From Burkholderiales bacterium (GTDB taxonomy: Bacteria; Pseudomonadota; Gammaproteobacteria; Burkholderiales; Burkholderiaceae_F), in assembly GCA_020248785.1 (NCBI GenBank), contig JADCGX010000018.1, positions 62,001-126,000 on the forward strand: a stretch of DNA of 64,000 nucleotides, in the 5' to 3' direction. Of the stretch, positions 31,870 through 40,449 are shown piece by piece. Each line of letters opens with the position of its first letter. Positions within the stretch are counted from its first letter, which is position 1. Under the pieces are notes generated by a model. The model made no database searches, was not told where the DNA came from, and saw nothing but the letters and a program-made list of their open reading frames with translations. A program made the translations under genes and the position numbers.

Positions 31870-34683
31870 TCATGGTTGAGCTTTTCCGCCCGGCTTGGTC
31901 TCGTCCCCCAAGTCAGGGCTTGTTGAGTTGGCCCCCACGGTATCCCACACCGCCTGATTGCCGCCGTGGTTGCGGCTGATCTTCCCTACGCGAACGGTTG
32001 AACGGTAGTCGTCGCTGAGCTGGGACTCACCGGTCGAAACCTGGCTGCGTCCATGCTCAATTACGCCTGACGCTTGTTGCCGGGTCTGTTCGGCACGGCG
32101 GGACACATCGTCTTGTATCGGCCTTCGCACGTGCGCTCGTGCTGAGGCTTGTCGAGCCGCGATGACGGCGTCGTTGTGTTCGGTCTGTTGGGACGCCAGT
32201 GCTTCGCCCTTGCCCGGCGCATGCGCTTCGAACTCCAACCGTAATGCAGTGGCCCAGCCCATGGCTTCGGGTAGCGGCTGACTGGGGCCGAGCGGGCTCT
32301 CGTTCGGGACGTAGCCGCTGGCAGAGGCGCCGCCGCGGGCATAGGAATAGGCGATCTCGGTCACCGCTCGCTGCAGCTTGATCGGATCATCTTCCCGCAG
32401 TAGACCGCGCTCTGCCAGGCGGCGTGCCGCGTAGTTGGTGAAGTCTGTCTGCGTCCCGCTGCTCCACTCGCGCATGAACTGCGCGGTGCGTGCGAGTTCC
32501 TTGGCCTGGCCGTAGGCTTTCTCGCTCGAGGCCTGCTGCTCGAGCGCGGTTCGGGAGGACGACTCGTACCCCTCCGTTGCCGTTGTCCGATTGCCATGTG
32601 CCCACTGGTACGCCTCGGTCTTACGGAAGTCCCTGACGAGGGAACTGGTGTCACTGACCTGGAGGGTTTCGGCGGCCTTGCGAGCGTAGTCATATGCGCT
32701 CTGGAGGCGCTGTTGATCGACAGATCGACCTTCGGCCTTCACATCAGCGCCGATCTCGGTGAGCGGAATCTTGAGACCCGCCGACGCTGCCGCCGTGACG
32801 GTCTTGCCGACCGTGGAGTCCTCGCTCAGCCCCAGCCTGCGGTTCACATCCTTCGCGATCGAGTTCAGCGTCTGGAACTGCGTGCTGGTGGAGCCGCCGT
32901 TGCCGGTTGCCGAGCCGCCGGTGCGCTGGGTGGACCGCTCGAAGCCTTCCTGGATGCTGAGCGCCCGGGTCAGTGCCGTCGCCTGGCTGCGCTGCATGGC
33001 TTCGCGCTCGCTGGTGGCCAGAGTCTCCGCCTGCCGCGCGCTCTCGCTTATGGCGGTGGCCTGCCGCTCGCTGATCGTGAAAGTGCTGGCCAGCCGGCTC
33101 ATGGTGGCCTGGTAGCGGAAGACGCCTGCCTCGGGGCCAATGCCCTGGATGGTGGTGCCGTGGGCCTCGGTGGTGGTGCCCATGAAGGCCGAAGTGCGGG
33201 TGGGGCCGAGTTGCTGCTGGTCGAGGCTGACGCTGTTCTGGCTGATCAGGCCCTTGCTGGTGGCGGCGGCTTCGCTGCTCGCTGCCGACTGGATCGCGCT
33301 GCTGGCGGTAACGGCCTGGAAGGCGACTTCGCCGCCCTTGATGATGGCGGTGGCGATGATCGGAATGGCGGCCACCAGGTAGCCCGCGATGGCCTGATCG
33401 GAGATCGCGCCCTGGTAGATGCCGGCTGCGGTGTCCAGGGTCAGGCCGCGGCTGTTCGAGCCAAGGCTCGCGGCCGCGGCGAGGTTCTTCGCGCTGGCCA
33501 GCGTGCCGACGTAGTTGAGGATGGCGTAGAGCGGGGGCCAAAGCTGAATCCAGACCAGGCTCATGACGAAGCTCTTGATGGCCAGGGCCAGCCCCTTGCC
33601 CTGGGCGAGCAGCAAGAGCAGCAGCACGAAGGGGAAGACCGCGTAGATCACAGCCTCGATCACGTTGCGGATCATCGGCAGCGCCTGCGCGGCGATGCGG
33701 CCCATGGTGATGAAGGACGCATTGGTGGAAGCCGTGGCGTTCGCCCGTGCCGTGGCCAGCATGGTGGCTGCCGGGTCGTTCAGGCGCAGGCCTGCCAGGG
33801 TGTTGGTGTCCTGCACGAGGTTGATCAGGATGTTTTGGCGCAGCAGGTCGGCGGCGCCCTGGGCGGAATTCGCGATCCGGGTCTTGGTGTAGGCCTGCTC
33901 GAGCTGGCCGTCGATGACGCCGGCGGCGATGCTGGGATCGAGCGTCGGGTTCATCTGCAGGGCGAGCGTGGCGCGGGCCCGTGCGATCTCGGTGGGCAGA
34001 CGGCTGTTGAGCCGGGTGTAGATGGCCGGGCAGGTGTCTACCTGCACCGGGTTGCCCCAGGTGGAGAAGCGTCCCGGGTTGGGTGTGCCCATCAGCGCCC
34101 AGATGTCGGTGCTCTGGGCGAACGCCGCCGGGTCGATCGTGCCGTCCTGCAGGTCGTAGACGGTGCAGTTGTGCACGAAGGCGATCATGTCGGCGCGCAG
34201 TTGTGGGTCGGCCACGTTGGCGGCGCGGCTGGCCTGGATCAGGCGGTTGCCGAACATCACGCCGTTCTTCTGGTAGGCCAGCGCCTCGGGCAGCTGGGCG
34301 TTGGTGTCCGGGATCACCTGGAAGGCGGTCTCGAAGAAGCGCGTCATCACGTCGCCCACCAGGCTCGTGGCGTGGCCGAAGAAGGCGACCCCGATGGCCA
34401 CGTTGCCCACCACGGCAGGCGGCTGGCTGCCGAGCTTGTCGACGATGGCGACGTCCGCCTTGGGAAGGAACATCGCGTGATAGACCAGCAGCAGGCCCAT
34501 CAGCCAGCCCCAGCCGTGGAAGCGCCCGGGGGTGAAGAGGCCCGCGGCAGCAGCCACCAGCACGCCGGTGACGGCCATGGTCTTGATGAGGGCCAGATAC
34601 CCCGCGCCGCCCATGATGGCGGCGATGGCGTTGAAGACCCCGGTCAGGGTGTCGACGTTGCCGTAGGCGTAGATCTCGAACAT
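31870..34683 (-). CDS. traG: TraG: F-type conjugation mating-pair stabilisation protein
   Basis: A 937-residue inner-membrane protein. The N-terminus starts MFEIYAYGNVDTLTGVFNAI, a classical TraG opening, with TM segments at about 30-50, 58-75, 335-360 (VFPFVLLLLLLAQGKGLALA) and 420-450. The C-terminal half is a long Ala/Ser/Gln-rich periplasmic domain (about 480-937). In F this protein stabilises mating pairs and takes part in entry exclusion. It is the last gene of the minus-strand transfer operon and follows traH by 28 bases. Confidence 0.93.
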   Translation of the reverse strand: MFEIYAYGNVDTLTGVFNAIAAIMGGAGYLALIKTMAVTGVLVAAAAGLFTPGRFHGWGWLMGLLLVYHAMFLPKADVAIVDKLGSQPPAVVGNVAIGVAFFGHATSLVGDVMTRFFETAFQVIPDTNAQLPEALAYQKNGVMFGNRLIQASRAANVADPQLRADMIAFVHNCTVYDLQDGTIDPAAFAQSTDIWALMGTPNPGRFSTWGNPVQVDTCPAIYTRLNSRLPTEIARARATLALQMNPTLDPSIAAGVIDGQLEQAYTKTRIANSAQGAADLLRQNILINLVQDTNTLAGLRLNDPAATMLATARANATASTNASFITMGRIAAQALPMIRNVIEAVIYAVFPFVLLLLLLAQGKGLALAIKSFVMSLVWIQLWPPLYAILNYVGTLASAKNLAAAASLGSNSRGLTLDTAAGIYQGAISDQAIAGYLVAAIPIIATAIIKGGEVAFQAVTASSAIQSAASSEAAATSKGLISQNSVSLDQQQLGPTRTSAFMGTTTEAHGTTIQGIGPEAGVFRYQATMSRLASTFTISERQATAISESARQAETLATSEREAMQRSQATALTRALSIQEGFERSTQRTGGSATGNGGSTSTQFQTLNSIAKDVNRRLGLSEDSTVGKTVTAAASAGLKIPLTEIGADVKAEGRSVDQQRLQSAYDYARKAAETLQVSDTSSLVRDFRKTEAYQWAHGNRTTATEGYESSSRTALEQQASSEKAYGQAKELARTAQFMREWSSGTQTDFTNYAARRLAERGLLREDDPIKLQRAVTEIAYSYARGGASASGYVPNESPLGPSQPLPEAMGWATALRLEFEAHAPGKGEALASQQTEHNDAVIAARQASARAHVRRPIQDDVSRRAEQTRQQASGVIEHGRSQVSTGESQLSDDYRSTVRVGKISRNHGGNQAVWDTVGANSTSPDLGDETKPGGKAQP

Positions 34684-34711
34684 GCGGGCTGTCTGCGCCT
34701 TGGTTTCGGGC

Positions 34712-36154
34712 TCAGGAGCCGCGCTGGCCGGCGTTGGCGCTGAAGTCCAGCATGGCCTTCACTGCGGGAGGCATGGCAGCCCAGAGCTGGCGCTCCAGGC
34801 TCTGCAGGTCCTGGGTCATCGAGGACACCGAGCGCACCTTGGCGTAGGCAGCCTGCTTCTCGATCAGGATCTGCATCTGCGCCTCGCGGGCGTGGGCGCG
34901 CAGCTCGTCCAGATAGCGTTGCTCGACTTCGCTTCGGCGCAGGGCCTGGGACAGCGCTGTGCTGGCCTGTGCGAGGGCTCTTGAGAGAAAGGTCTGCGCG
35001 TAGTCGAGCGCGATCACGTCCTTGTAGGTCTCGATCAGCGTCTCTGCGGTTCCCGAGCCCGGCAAGGCGTTGGCCACGGAGAGCATCCGGTAGACCGGCT
35101 CGCTGGTCTGGTTGATGAAGCCGATGTCGGCCGGGCTCTGGGCGCTGCGCGTGGCGATGTTGTCCGAGATGCGCTTCAGCCGCTCGGCCACCAGCCGGGT
35201 GAAGGGCTTGACCGAGACGGTGGCGCGGCTGGGGTTCAGGCACTCGGTGGTCTCGTCGCAGACGTAGACGTCCACATCCACCAGGCCTGCGGTGGCGGAG
35301 TCGGCCTTACCCAGAAGCAGATCCCGGATGCCGGTGAGGATGGGCTCCAGCATCCGGGGGCCGGCGCCGCTGCCGTCGTCGGCGGGAGCGGTGACGATCA
35401 CGGTGCCGATCAGGCTCATGATCAGTTCCTTCTCCTGGCGGCTGATGCTGCCGCCCACCTGGTTGAGCGCGTTCCAGGTGACGTTGCCCTTCGCGAACGT
35501 GGCGTTACGCACGTTGGGGTCGGCGCTGTTCGCGGCGGTGCGTACTACCGATGGGGCGTTCGAGGCGCAGGTCAGGCGCGCCTCGGCGCGGTCGCTGACC
35601 GAACCCAGGTACTGGGCGATGTTCGCGCAGCCGCTTTGCACCGACTGGTCGTACTCGCCCACCACGCCGTTGACCAGCGCCTGCGCGGCTTCGCAGGAGT
35701 TGATGTTCATGGCGTTGATCTTGTTGAGCTGGTCCTGCAGCTCGGTGAGCAGCTTGTCGATGTCGGGCGAGATCGACTGCAGCGCCAGCTTGAAGGCGTA
35801 GCCGACAGCGTTAGAGCCGATGTTCTGCAGCAGGGCCACGAACTGCTGCTTGTTGATGAAGGAGAAGGCGCCACCGTAGAGGTCGATGCCGCCACAGCCG
35901 GCCTTCAGGCTGGGCAGTTGGGCCTGCACGAGCGGGTAGTTGCGCCCCGGGGCGCGCATCATCAGGCTGCCGCCGGTGTAGAGGTTCATCGCCTGGCCCC
36001 GGAAGGCGCCCGGGCTCGTGACGTTGCCGATGGCCCCCAGGTCGTTGAACATCGTCTGCATCTCGGTGTTCAGGTCGGCGGGCAGCGCCGGGGCTGGGCC
36101 GATGGCGATGGTGGTTGCCAACAGTGCTGCCAGGGCTCGTCTGGTTTGCGTCAT
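34712..36154 (-). CDS. traH: TraH: F-type pilus assembly protein
   Basis: A 480-residue periplasmic/outer-membrane associated protein. It has a signal peptide at about residues 1-26 (ALAALLATTIAIGPAPALPA). The family features are LNTEMQTMFNDLGAIGNVTS, a central GGIDLYGGAFSFINKQQF, and C-terminal coiled-coil helices (about 380-460). TraH works with TraF, TraU, TraW and TrbC in pilus extension and retraction. It overlaps traF by four bases. Confidence 0.94.
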   Translation of the reverse strand: MTQTRRALAALLATTIAIGPAPALPADLNTEMQTMFNDLGAIGNVTSPGAFRGQAMNLYTGGSLMMRAPGRNYPLVQAQLPSLKAGCGGIDLYGGAFSFINKQQFVALLQNIGSNAVGYAFKLALQSISPDIDKLLTELQDQLNKINAMNINSCEAAQALVNGVVGEYDQSVQSGCANIAQYLGSVSDRAEARLTCASNAPSVVRTAANSADPNVRNATFAKGNVTWNALNQVGGSISRQEKELIMSLIGTVIVTAPADDGSGAGPRMLEPILTGIRDLLLGKADSATAGLVDVDVYVCDETTECLNPSRATVSVKPFTRLVAERLKRISDNIATRSAQSPADIGFINQTSEPVYRMLSVANALPGSGTAETLIETYKDVIALDYAQTFLSRALAQASTALSQALRRSEVEQRYLDELRAHAREAQMQILIEKQAAYAKVRSVSSMTQDLQSLERQLWAAMPPAVKAMLDFSANAGQRGS

Positions 36155-36993
36155 GGCGTGGTCCTCAATGCGTTGGGGGGCGTGGCCGGGTCGGCTTCGC
36201 GGGCCAGTGCGGCGATGCGCTCCAGCAGGTCGGTGTCCGACATCAGCCCGAAGCCCACCGGCCGGAATTCGCGGCGGCTGGGCTGGGTGAGGTAAAGCGC
36301 CGGAACGGCGCGGGCGTTCAGGCGCGCGGCGATGCCGTTGTCGGGGCGGGCGTCGGGGTACTCGGGCAGGCTTCCCCCGTCCAGGCTCACGGCCAGCACC
36401 GTCAGGCCATGGGTCTGTGCGAAGCGCTTGAGCACAGGCGCGAAGCGATGGCAGAACGGGCAGTCGCTGCGAAAGACGAAGACCAGGCCGTGGGTGGCGG
36501 CCAGTTGCCGCACGGCGGCGGTATCGCGTTCCTTCTGGCGCTCGTCGAAAGCGGCGATGGCCAGGGTGTTGGTGGGGCGGCCCTCGGAGGCGTAGTCGAG
36601 GCTGGGCTCACGCCAAACCAGGCGCTGCCAGTGGTCGGCGAAGACCTGGGAGCGGTCCATCACCATGCGCTGGAAGCGCATGTAGGCCATCAGGTTGTCG
36701 TCGGTGGGGTTCATCACGGCCACGCGCTTGAGCACCTCCAGGCGCTGCTGCATGGTCTCGAAGTCGGCCAGCTCGCGGGGCCTGGCCGGGGTGACGGGTG
36801 CCTTCGGGGCGTGGCGGGCTGCAGCGGGCGGCGGGTCGCGGTACCAGAACCAGCCTTCGCGGTGCTGCTGCCAGTAGACGGCGGCGGGCTCTGCTGGGTC
36901 TGCTGGCAGCGCCGTGGCTGGCTCGGCGCCATGGGCCGCGATTGCAGACAGGACTGCGAGCACTGCGAGGAGGGCGGATCGGATCGCGCTCAC
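36151..36993 (-). CDS. traF: TraF: F-type pilus assembly thioredoxin-fold protein
   Basis: A 280-residue periplasmic protein with a signal peptide (IRSALLAVLAVLSAIAAHGA) and a C-terminal thioredoxin-like domain. It carries an intact C-P-F-C in VFRSDCPFCHRFAPVL at about 176-191, unlike F TraF where the redox pair is lost. The GTG start at 36993 is chosen for its GGAGG site and because it overlaps the preceding stop (GTGA). It may help form disulfides in the Cys-rich TraN, TraU and TraH proteins together with the DsbC-like protein upstream. Confidence 0.9.
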   Translation of the reverse strand: MSAIRSALLAVLAVLSAIAAHGAEPATALPADPAEPAAVYWQQHREGWFWYRDPPPAAARHAPKAPVTPARPRELADFETMQQRLEVLKRVAVMNPTDDNLMAYMRFQRMVMDRSQVFADHWQRLVWREPSLDYASEGRPTNTLAIAAFDERQKERDTAAVRQLAATHGLVFVFRSDCPFCHRFAPVLKRFAQTHGLTVLAVSLDGGSLPEYPDARPDNGIAARLNARAVPALYLTQPSRREFRPVGFGLMSDTDLLERIAALAREADPATPPNALRTTP

Positions 36994-37370
36994 CGCTCCT
37001 CCGGGAATCGGCCGTCGGCGCAGTAGCTGAGCTGGTAGACCATCTCCTGATCCCCACGCTTGCCCGCCTGATTCACGTCGCGCTGCCGAGTGGTCACCTC
37101 CAGCCGGCCGCAGCCGGGCTGGGGTAGCTGCTGGAGTCTGCGCACGTCGATCTCGATCGGGGCATCGGTCTGGAAGCGGCGGGCGATCGCCTGGGCACCG
37201 GGGCCGGTGAGCGTGCCGCGGGCACTGCCCTCGGCGGCGGCGCGAGCGAGCAGGGGCTTGAGGTCGGTGACGGCCTGACGTGGGGTGGTCTCTGCGGAGC
37301 CGGCCGCATGGACCGTGCAGACGGCCAGTGGCAAAGCGGCGGCCAGGGCCAGTGTGGGGAGGAATCTCAT
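36990..37370 (-). CDS. Small periplasmic protein of the transfer operon
   Basis: A 126-residue protein with a clear signal peptide (MRFLPTLALAAALPLAVCTVHA). The mature part has two cysteines (PQPGCGRLEV and QLSYCADGRF) that may pair. It lies between the traN part 2 gene and traF with a four-base overlap to traF. I do not recognise it by name. It occupies a place where some F-like ICEs carry an unnamed conjugal transfer protein. Confidence 0.75.
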   Translation of the reverse strand: MRFLPTLALAAALPLAVCTVHAAGSAETTPRQAVTDLKPLLARAAAEGSARGTLTGPGAQAIARRFQTDAPIEIDVRRLQQLPQPGCGRLEVTTRQRDVNQAGKRGDQEMVYQLSYCADGRFPEER

Positions 37371-37379
37371 CGCTTGTCC

Positions 37380-38591
37380 TCAGGGCCCGACGGCGCCGTT
37401 CACGCGGCTGCGCGCCTTGTTGGCCAGCGCGCCGACGTCGGGCAGCGTCGGGGCGATCTCGGCGTAGAACGCGGTGAGGTCCATGCGCGAGAAGTCGAGC
37501 GTCTGCAGTTGCGCGAGGCTGAACCCCGCGCAGTCGGGGTTCTTGGCGCCGCCCCAGCCGCGGCCGAGCTGGGCGCGGCCCTGCTCGTTGAGCACCCGGG
37601 CCAGGCGCGAGTTGAAGCAGCAGAAGCTCTGGGTGGTCTCCAGGCAGGTGCCGAGGATCGGCACCTTGCGCGAGCAGTAGCTGCCGACGCTGTGGCACAG
37701 GCGGTTGTCGTTCTTTATCGCCAGCACCTGCTCGGCCTGCTCGCAAGACAGAAGCCCCGAGAGCTGGATGGCGAGCATGGCGATCGTCCACGGGCCGGGC
37801 ACGAGCGAGGTCATGAACGAGCCCACCGACAGCTCACCCGCGATCAGGCCGGCCAGCGCCGAGCTGCCGCCGCCCGCGCCGAAGAGCGCCTCGAAGCCGG
37901 CGATCACCATGTCCGGCGCGTCAGCCGCGAAAAGCGCGTCGTAGGTGTAGCTCGAGCCCACCGCGCCGATAGCCTGGCCGCCGGCACCGGAGATCAGCGC
38001 CATCGTGCTGAAGAGCGAGCCGCTGCTTCCACCGCCCTTGCAGCAGTTCACCAGACCGAAGAGCTTCTTGCGGCAGCGGTTGTCGAAGCCCTTGAAGACT
38101 TCGAGCGTGTCGGGGTCGACGTAGCGACCTGCCTCGCGCTGGATTTCCAGGCCCGCGACGGCGCGGGCGAAGTCGGGGTCGGGCGTGTGCGAGGTGTCGA
38201 AGCAGTTGCCGTCCAGGCAGAAGCGCCGGTCGCCGCAGTTGGTGACCGTGCTGCTGGTGCCGCTGGCGGTCTTGCACTGCCAGGCCTGCTCGAACACCGT
38301 GCACAGGCCCTGCGGGGTGGTCTCCACGCAGGTGGAGCCGACCTGGCTGCAGCCACGATCCCGCAGGGGCTGGCAGTCGTCGTTGCTGCGGGCGGCGAGG
38401 CAGCTGTAGGACGAGGTGGTCCGCCAGCAGTCGCGGTAGACCGCGTACCCGCTGATCATGCGCGTGGCGGGGCCTTCGACGCAGACCTCGGCGTCCTTGA
38501 CGCAGTCGGCAGCGAAGGCGGGCGAGGCTGCTATTGCTGCTATTGCTGCTACTGCCGCTATCGCAGCGAGGGCGAGGCGAAGCGGCTTCAT
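37380..38591 (-). CDS. traN: TraN part 2 (C-terminal half) with its own signal peptide
   Basis: A 403-residue Cys-rich protein matching the C-terminal half of TraN: VCVEGPATRMISGYAVYRDCW, YSCLAARSNDDCQPL, GDRRFCLDGNCFD, KLFGLVNCCKGGG, ESTYC-like ends and CCFNSRLARVLNEQGR. It starts at 38591 with MKPLRLAL and an Ala/Ile-rich signal peptide (about 1-28). The start overlaps the stop of part 1 (ATGA). In typical TraN the two halves are one chain. TraN is the outer-membrane adhesin that stabilises mating pairs. Alternative upstream in-frame start at 38618 is less likely. Confidence 0.82.
   Translation of the reverse strand: MKPLRLALAAIAAVAAIAAIAASPAFAADCVKDAEVCVEGPATRMISGYAVYRDCWRTTSSYSCLAARSNDDCQPLRDRGCSQVGSTCVETTPQGLCTVFEQAWQCKTASGTSSTVTNCGDRRFCLDGNCFDTSHTPDPDFARAVAGLEIQREAGRYVDPDTLEVFKGFDNRCRKKLFGLVNCCKGGGSSGSLFSTMALISGAGGQAIGAVGSSYTYDALFAADAPDMVIAGFEALFGAGGGSSALAGLIAGELSVGSFMTSLVPGPWTIAMLAIQLSGLLSCEQAEQVLAIKNDNRLCHSVGSYCSRKVPILGTCLETTQSFCCFNSRLARVLNEQGRAQLGRGWGGAKNPDCAGFSLAQLQTLDFSRMDLTAFYAEIAPTLPDVGALANKARSRVNGAVGP
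38524..38540. repeat. 17-bp repeat in the traN part 2 signal peptide region
   Basis: GAGGCTGCTATTGCTGC at 38524-38540 is identical to 39540-39556 in traN part 1. Both encode the Ala-Ile-Ala-rich core of a signal peptide on the minus strand. Around 38528-38560 the DNA is a run of GCT/ATT/GCC triplets. Confidence 0.7.
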
Positions 38592-39667
38592 CGGGCGCGC
38601 GCCTCCAGTGCGCTGCACTGGTTATCCCAGCTGTCGGTAAAGCTCACGCGGGTGGGCATGGCGAAGGTGCTCACGCCCTCGAAGCTCGTGCCCTGGCAGG
38701 GGTTGGCGAACCAGGCGCCGATGCTGCAGTTCGCGCCGCTGCACGACTGGCTGTAGAAGGTCTGGTAGCAGTAGAAGCCGTCGATGCGGCTCGGGCCGGG
38801 CGTCTTCGGGATCTGGGTGTTGAGCGCGCCGGGCACGTTCTGGGTGCCAAGGTCCATGTAGACCTCGCCGCTGCCCTTGTCGACGGTGAAGGCGTGCATG
38901 CGGTAGCTGTCCACCGCACAGCTGAAGTCGAAGGCCAGGTAGTCGACGCAGGCCGGGCAGGGGTCGGCGGTGACGCGGGTGAGGAACTCGCCGTCGCTGC
39001 AACCAGGCGTGAGCACCGGTGTGACGATGAGCACCTTGTCGCAGGTGATCGTCTCGGTGGTGCGGTACTGGTGGCACAGCGCCGTCTCGAAGCGGTCCGG
39101 CGTGGTGGTGGTCTCCACGCTGCAGCCGCTGTAGATGCCGGCGATGTTTCGCGCAATGCTCTGCGGGTCGGCGGTGATGGTCCGGGCGCGCGTGAGCAAC
39201 GGATCGTTCGGCGCGATGCTGAAGGTGGGCCGGCGGGTCGGGTTGGTCTGCGAGAAGTTCACCGCGTTGCAGGCCTGTGCGCCGGTGGTGTTGCCGTTGC
39301 CAGCCGCGGCGCAGGCGCTGGTGGCAGCGCCGGCCTGCGTGCCCAGCCCGGCGCTGCCGAAGTAGGAGGCTTGCGGTGGACTGGTGGTGTAGCCGGGCAC
39401 CGTGCCCTGGGCGGTGGTCGGGTTGATCTGGGTACGGGCGGCGGCGTTGCCGGAGCGGCCCATGGCCGCGCCCTGGTTGAAGGCATCGGAGAGGGACTGG
39501 GCGTTGGCGGACTGCGTGGACAGAGAAAGCAGCACTGCGGAGGCTGCTATTGCTGCGACGGCTGCTGTTCTTGCTGTTCCTGCTGTTCCTGCGACTCGCG
39601 CGAGCGCGCCGCGGGCGGTCGCAGTTGGAAACCGTGGTCGGACAGGTGCCGGGCGTGGGTTCTTCAT
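38588..39667 (-). CDS. traN: TraN part 1 (N-terminal half)
   Basis: A 359-residue secreted protein with a long N-terminal signal region (AVAAIAASAVLLSLSTQSANA). The mature part is Cys-rich: IYSGCSVETTTT, ETALCHQYRTTETITCDK, DPCPACVDYLAFDFSC, SQSCSGANCSIGAWFANPCQ, and it ends DNQCSALEARAR. This is the region that in full TraN runs on into the VEGPATR segment found at the start of part 2. So TraN is made as two exported chains here. It lies four bases into trbC and overlaps part 2 by four bases. Confidence 0.78.
   Translation of the reverse strand: MKNPRPAPVRPRFPTATARGALARVAGTAGTARTAAVAAIAASAVLLSLSTQSANAQSLSDAFNQGAAMGRSGNAAARTQINPTTAQGTVPGYTTSPPQASYFGSAGLGTQAGAATSACAAAGNGNTTGAQACNAVNFSQTNPTRRPTFSIAPNDPLLTRARTITADPQSIARNIAGIYSGCSVETTTTPDRFETALCHQYRTTETITCDKVLIVTPVLTPGCSDGEFLTRVTADPCPACVDYLAFDFSCAVDSYRMHAFTVDKGSGEVYMDLGTQNVPGALNTQIPKTPGPSRIDGFYCYQTFYSQSCSGANCSIGAWFANPCQGTSFEGVSTFAMPTRVSFTDSWDNQCSALEARAR
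39540..39556. repeat. 17-bp repeat in the traN part 1 signal peptide region
   Basis: Second copy of the 17-mer found at 38524-38540, in the same orientation. It is followed by more GCTGTT-type triplets up to about 39590. The shared stretch may reflect duplication of the export signal when TraN was split. Confidence 0.7.
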
Positions 39668-40449
39668 CGGGAGCGCAGCCGCGAGAGATAGGGGCCGGCG
39701 ACCGCAGCGGCTCCGGTGTGGCGCCGCGCCATGTGCTCCAGCGCGTAGTCCAGGCTGACATCGCCCGACACCGACACGAAGGGACGCGGCACCGTGCAGG
39801 TGGTGGCGCTGCAGGTCGGGGCGTCCTCGCCCATGGTCAGCAGGAAGGTGGGCGCGGCCTCGACGCCGTGCCGCTCGAAGGCCTCGGGGTCGATCACCCA
39901 GCCGGCTTTGCGCTGCCCGAGGAGGTCGCTGACGGCAGCGACCGTCTGGCGCATCGACTGGTTCTTCAGGCCGCGCAGCACGAGCACCGTGCCGGCCCGC
40001 TCGGCCTGGTCGACGAGGCGGCGCAGGCTGCCCTGGGGCATGTCCAGGGTGACGAAGATGCGAAGCGCGGGCTCCTGCGGAGGGAGGGCTCTGGGGCTCA
40101 TGGCGCCGCTGATCTGGTTGCCCTGACGGGCAAGGGCGCCGATGTCGATGCCGGTTCCCGTTACAGGAGCGCGGCTAGGCTCCGCGCCAAGGCCGGGGGC
40201 GATACGGGGCAGGGCGCGCGGTGCCGGGATCGTTGCGTCTGGTGCGGGAAGCGGACGCTCGGCTTTCGCGCGCTCGATCTCCTGTGCAGTCGGCCAGCGG
40301 GGCGCGGTTGGCTGTCCCTGCGCGAAGGCGTCGGGCGCTAGCAATGCGGCGAGACCTGATGCGGTGAAACCCCATGCGGCGAGGCGAGCGGCCTGCCGGT
40401 TGGATGCAATGGGGCGCCCCAGCGCCTGCGGATCACCAGGCGCCGGCAC
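39664..40449 (-). CDS. trbC: TrbC: F-type pilin assembly protein
   Basis: A 261-residue periplasmic protein. The domain typical of type-F TrbC is clear: LRIFVTLDMPQGSLRRLVDQ, TVLVLRGLKNQSMRQTV, AGWVIDPEAFERHGVEAAPT and a final PFVSVSGDVSLDYALEHM, a thioredoxin-like fold without the catalytic pair. Residues 20-44 form a signal-type segment. TrbC works with TraW and TraU in pilus assembly. It overlaps traU by 17 bases and traN part 1 by four. Confidence 0.92.
   Translation of the reverse strand: MPAPGDPQALGRPIASNRQAARLAAWGFTASGLAALLAPDAFAQGQPTAPRWPTAQEIERAKAERPLPAPDATIPAPRALPRIAPGLGAEPSRAPVTGTGIDIGALARQGNQISGAMSPRALPPQEPALRIFVTLDMPQGSLRRLVDQAERAGTVLVLRGLKNQSMRQTVAAVSDLLGQRKAGWVIDPEAFERHGVEAAPTFLLTMGEDAPTCSATTCTVPRPFVSVSGDVSLDYALEHMARRHTGAAAVAGPYLSRLRSR

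Noticed and set aside
32596..34743. 715-codon plus-strand frame opposite traG
   Set aside because: Gly/Ala/Asp-rich mirror of traG on the other strand; traG is recognised by family motifs.
37308..39691. Plus-strand frames opposite traN, one with a run of Cys-Tyr repeats
   Set aside because: The repeat is the reverse complement of the GCT/ATT triplets that encode the TraN signal peptide. Not a gene.
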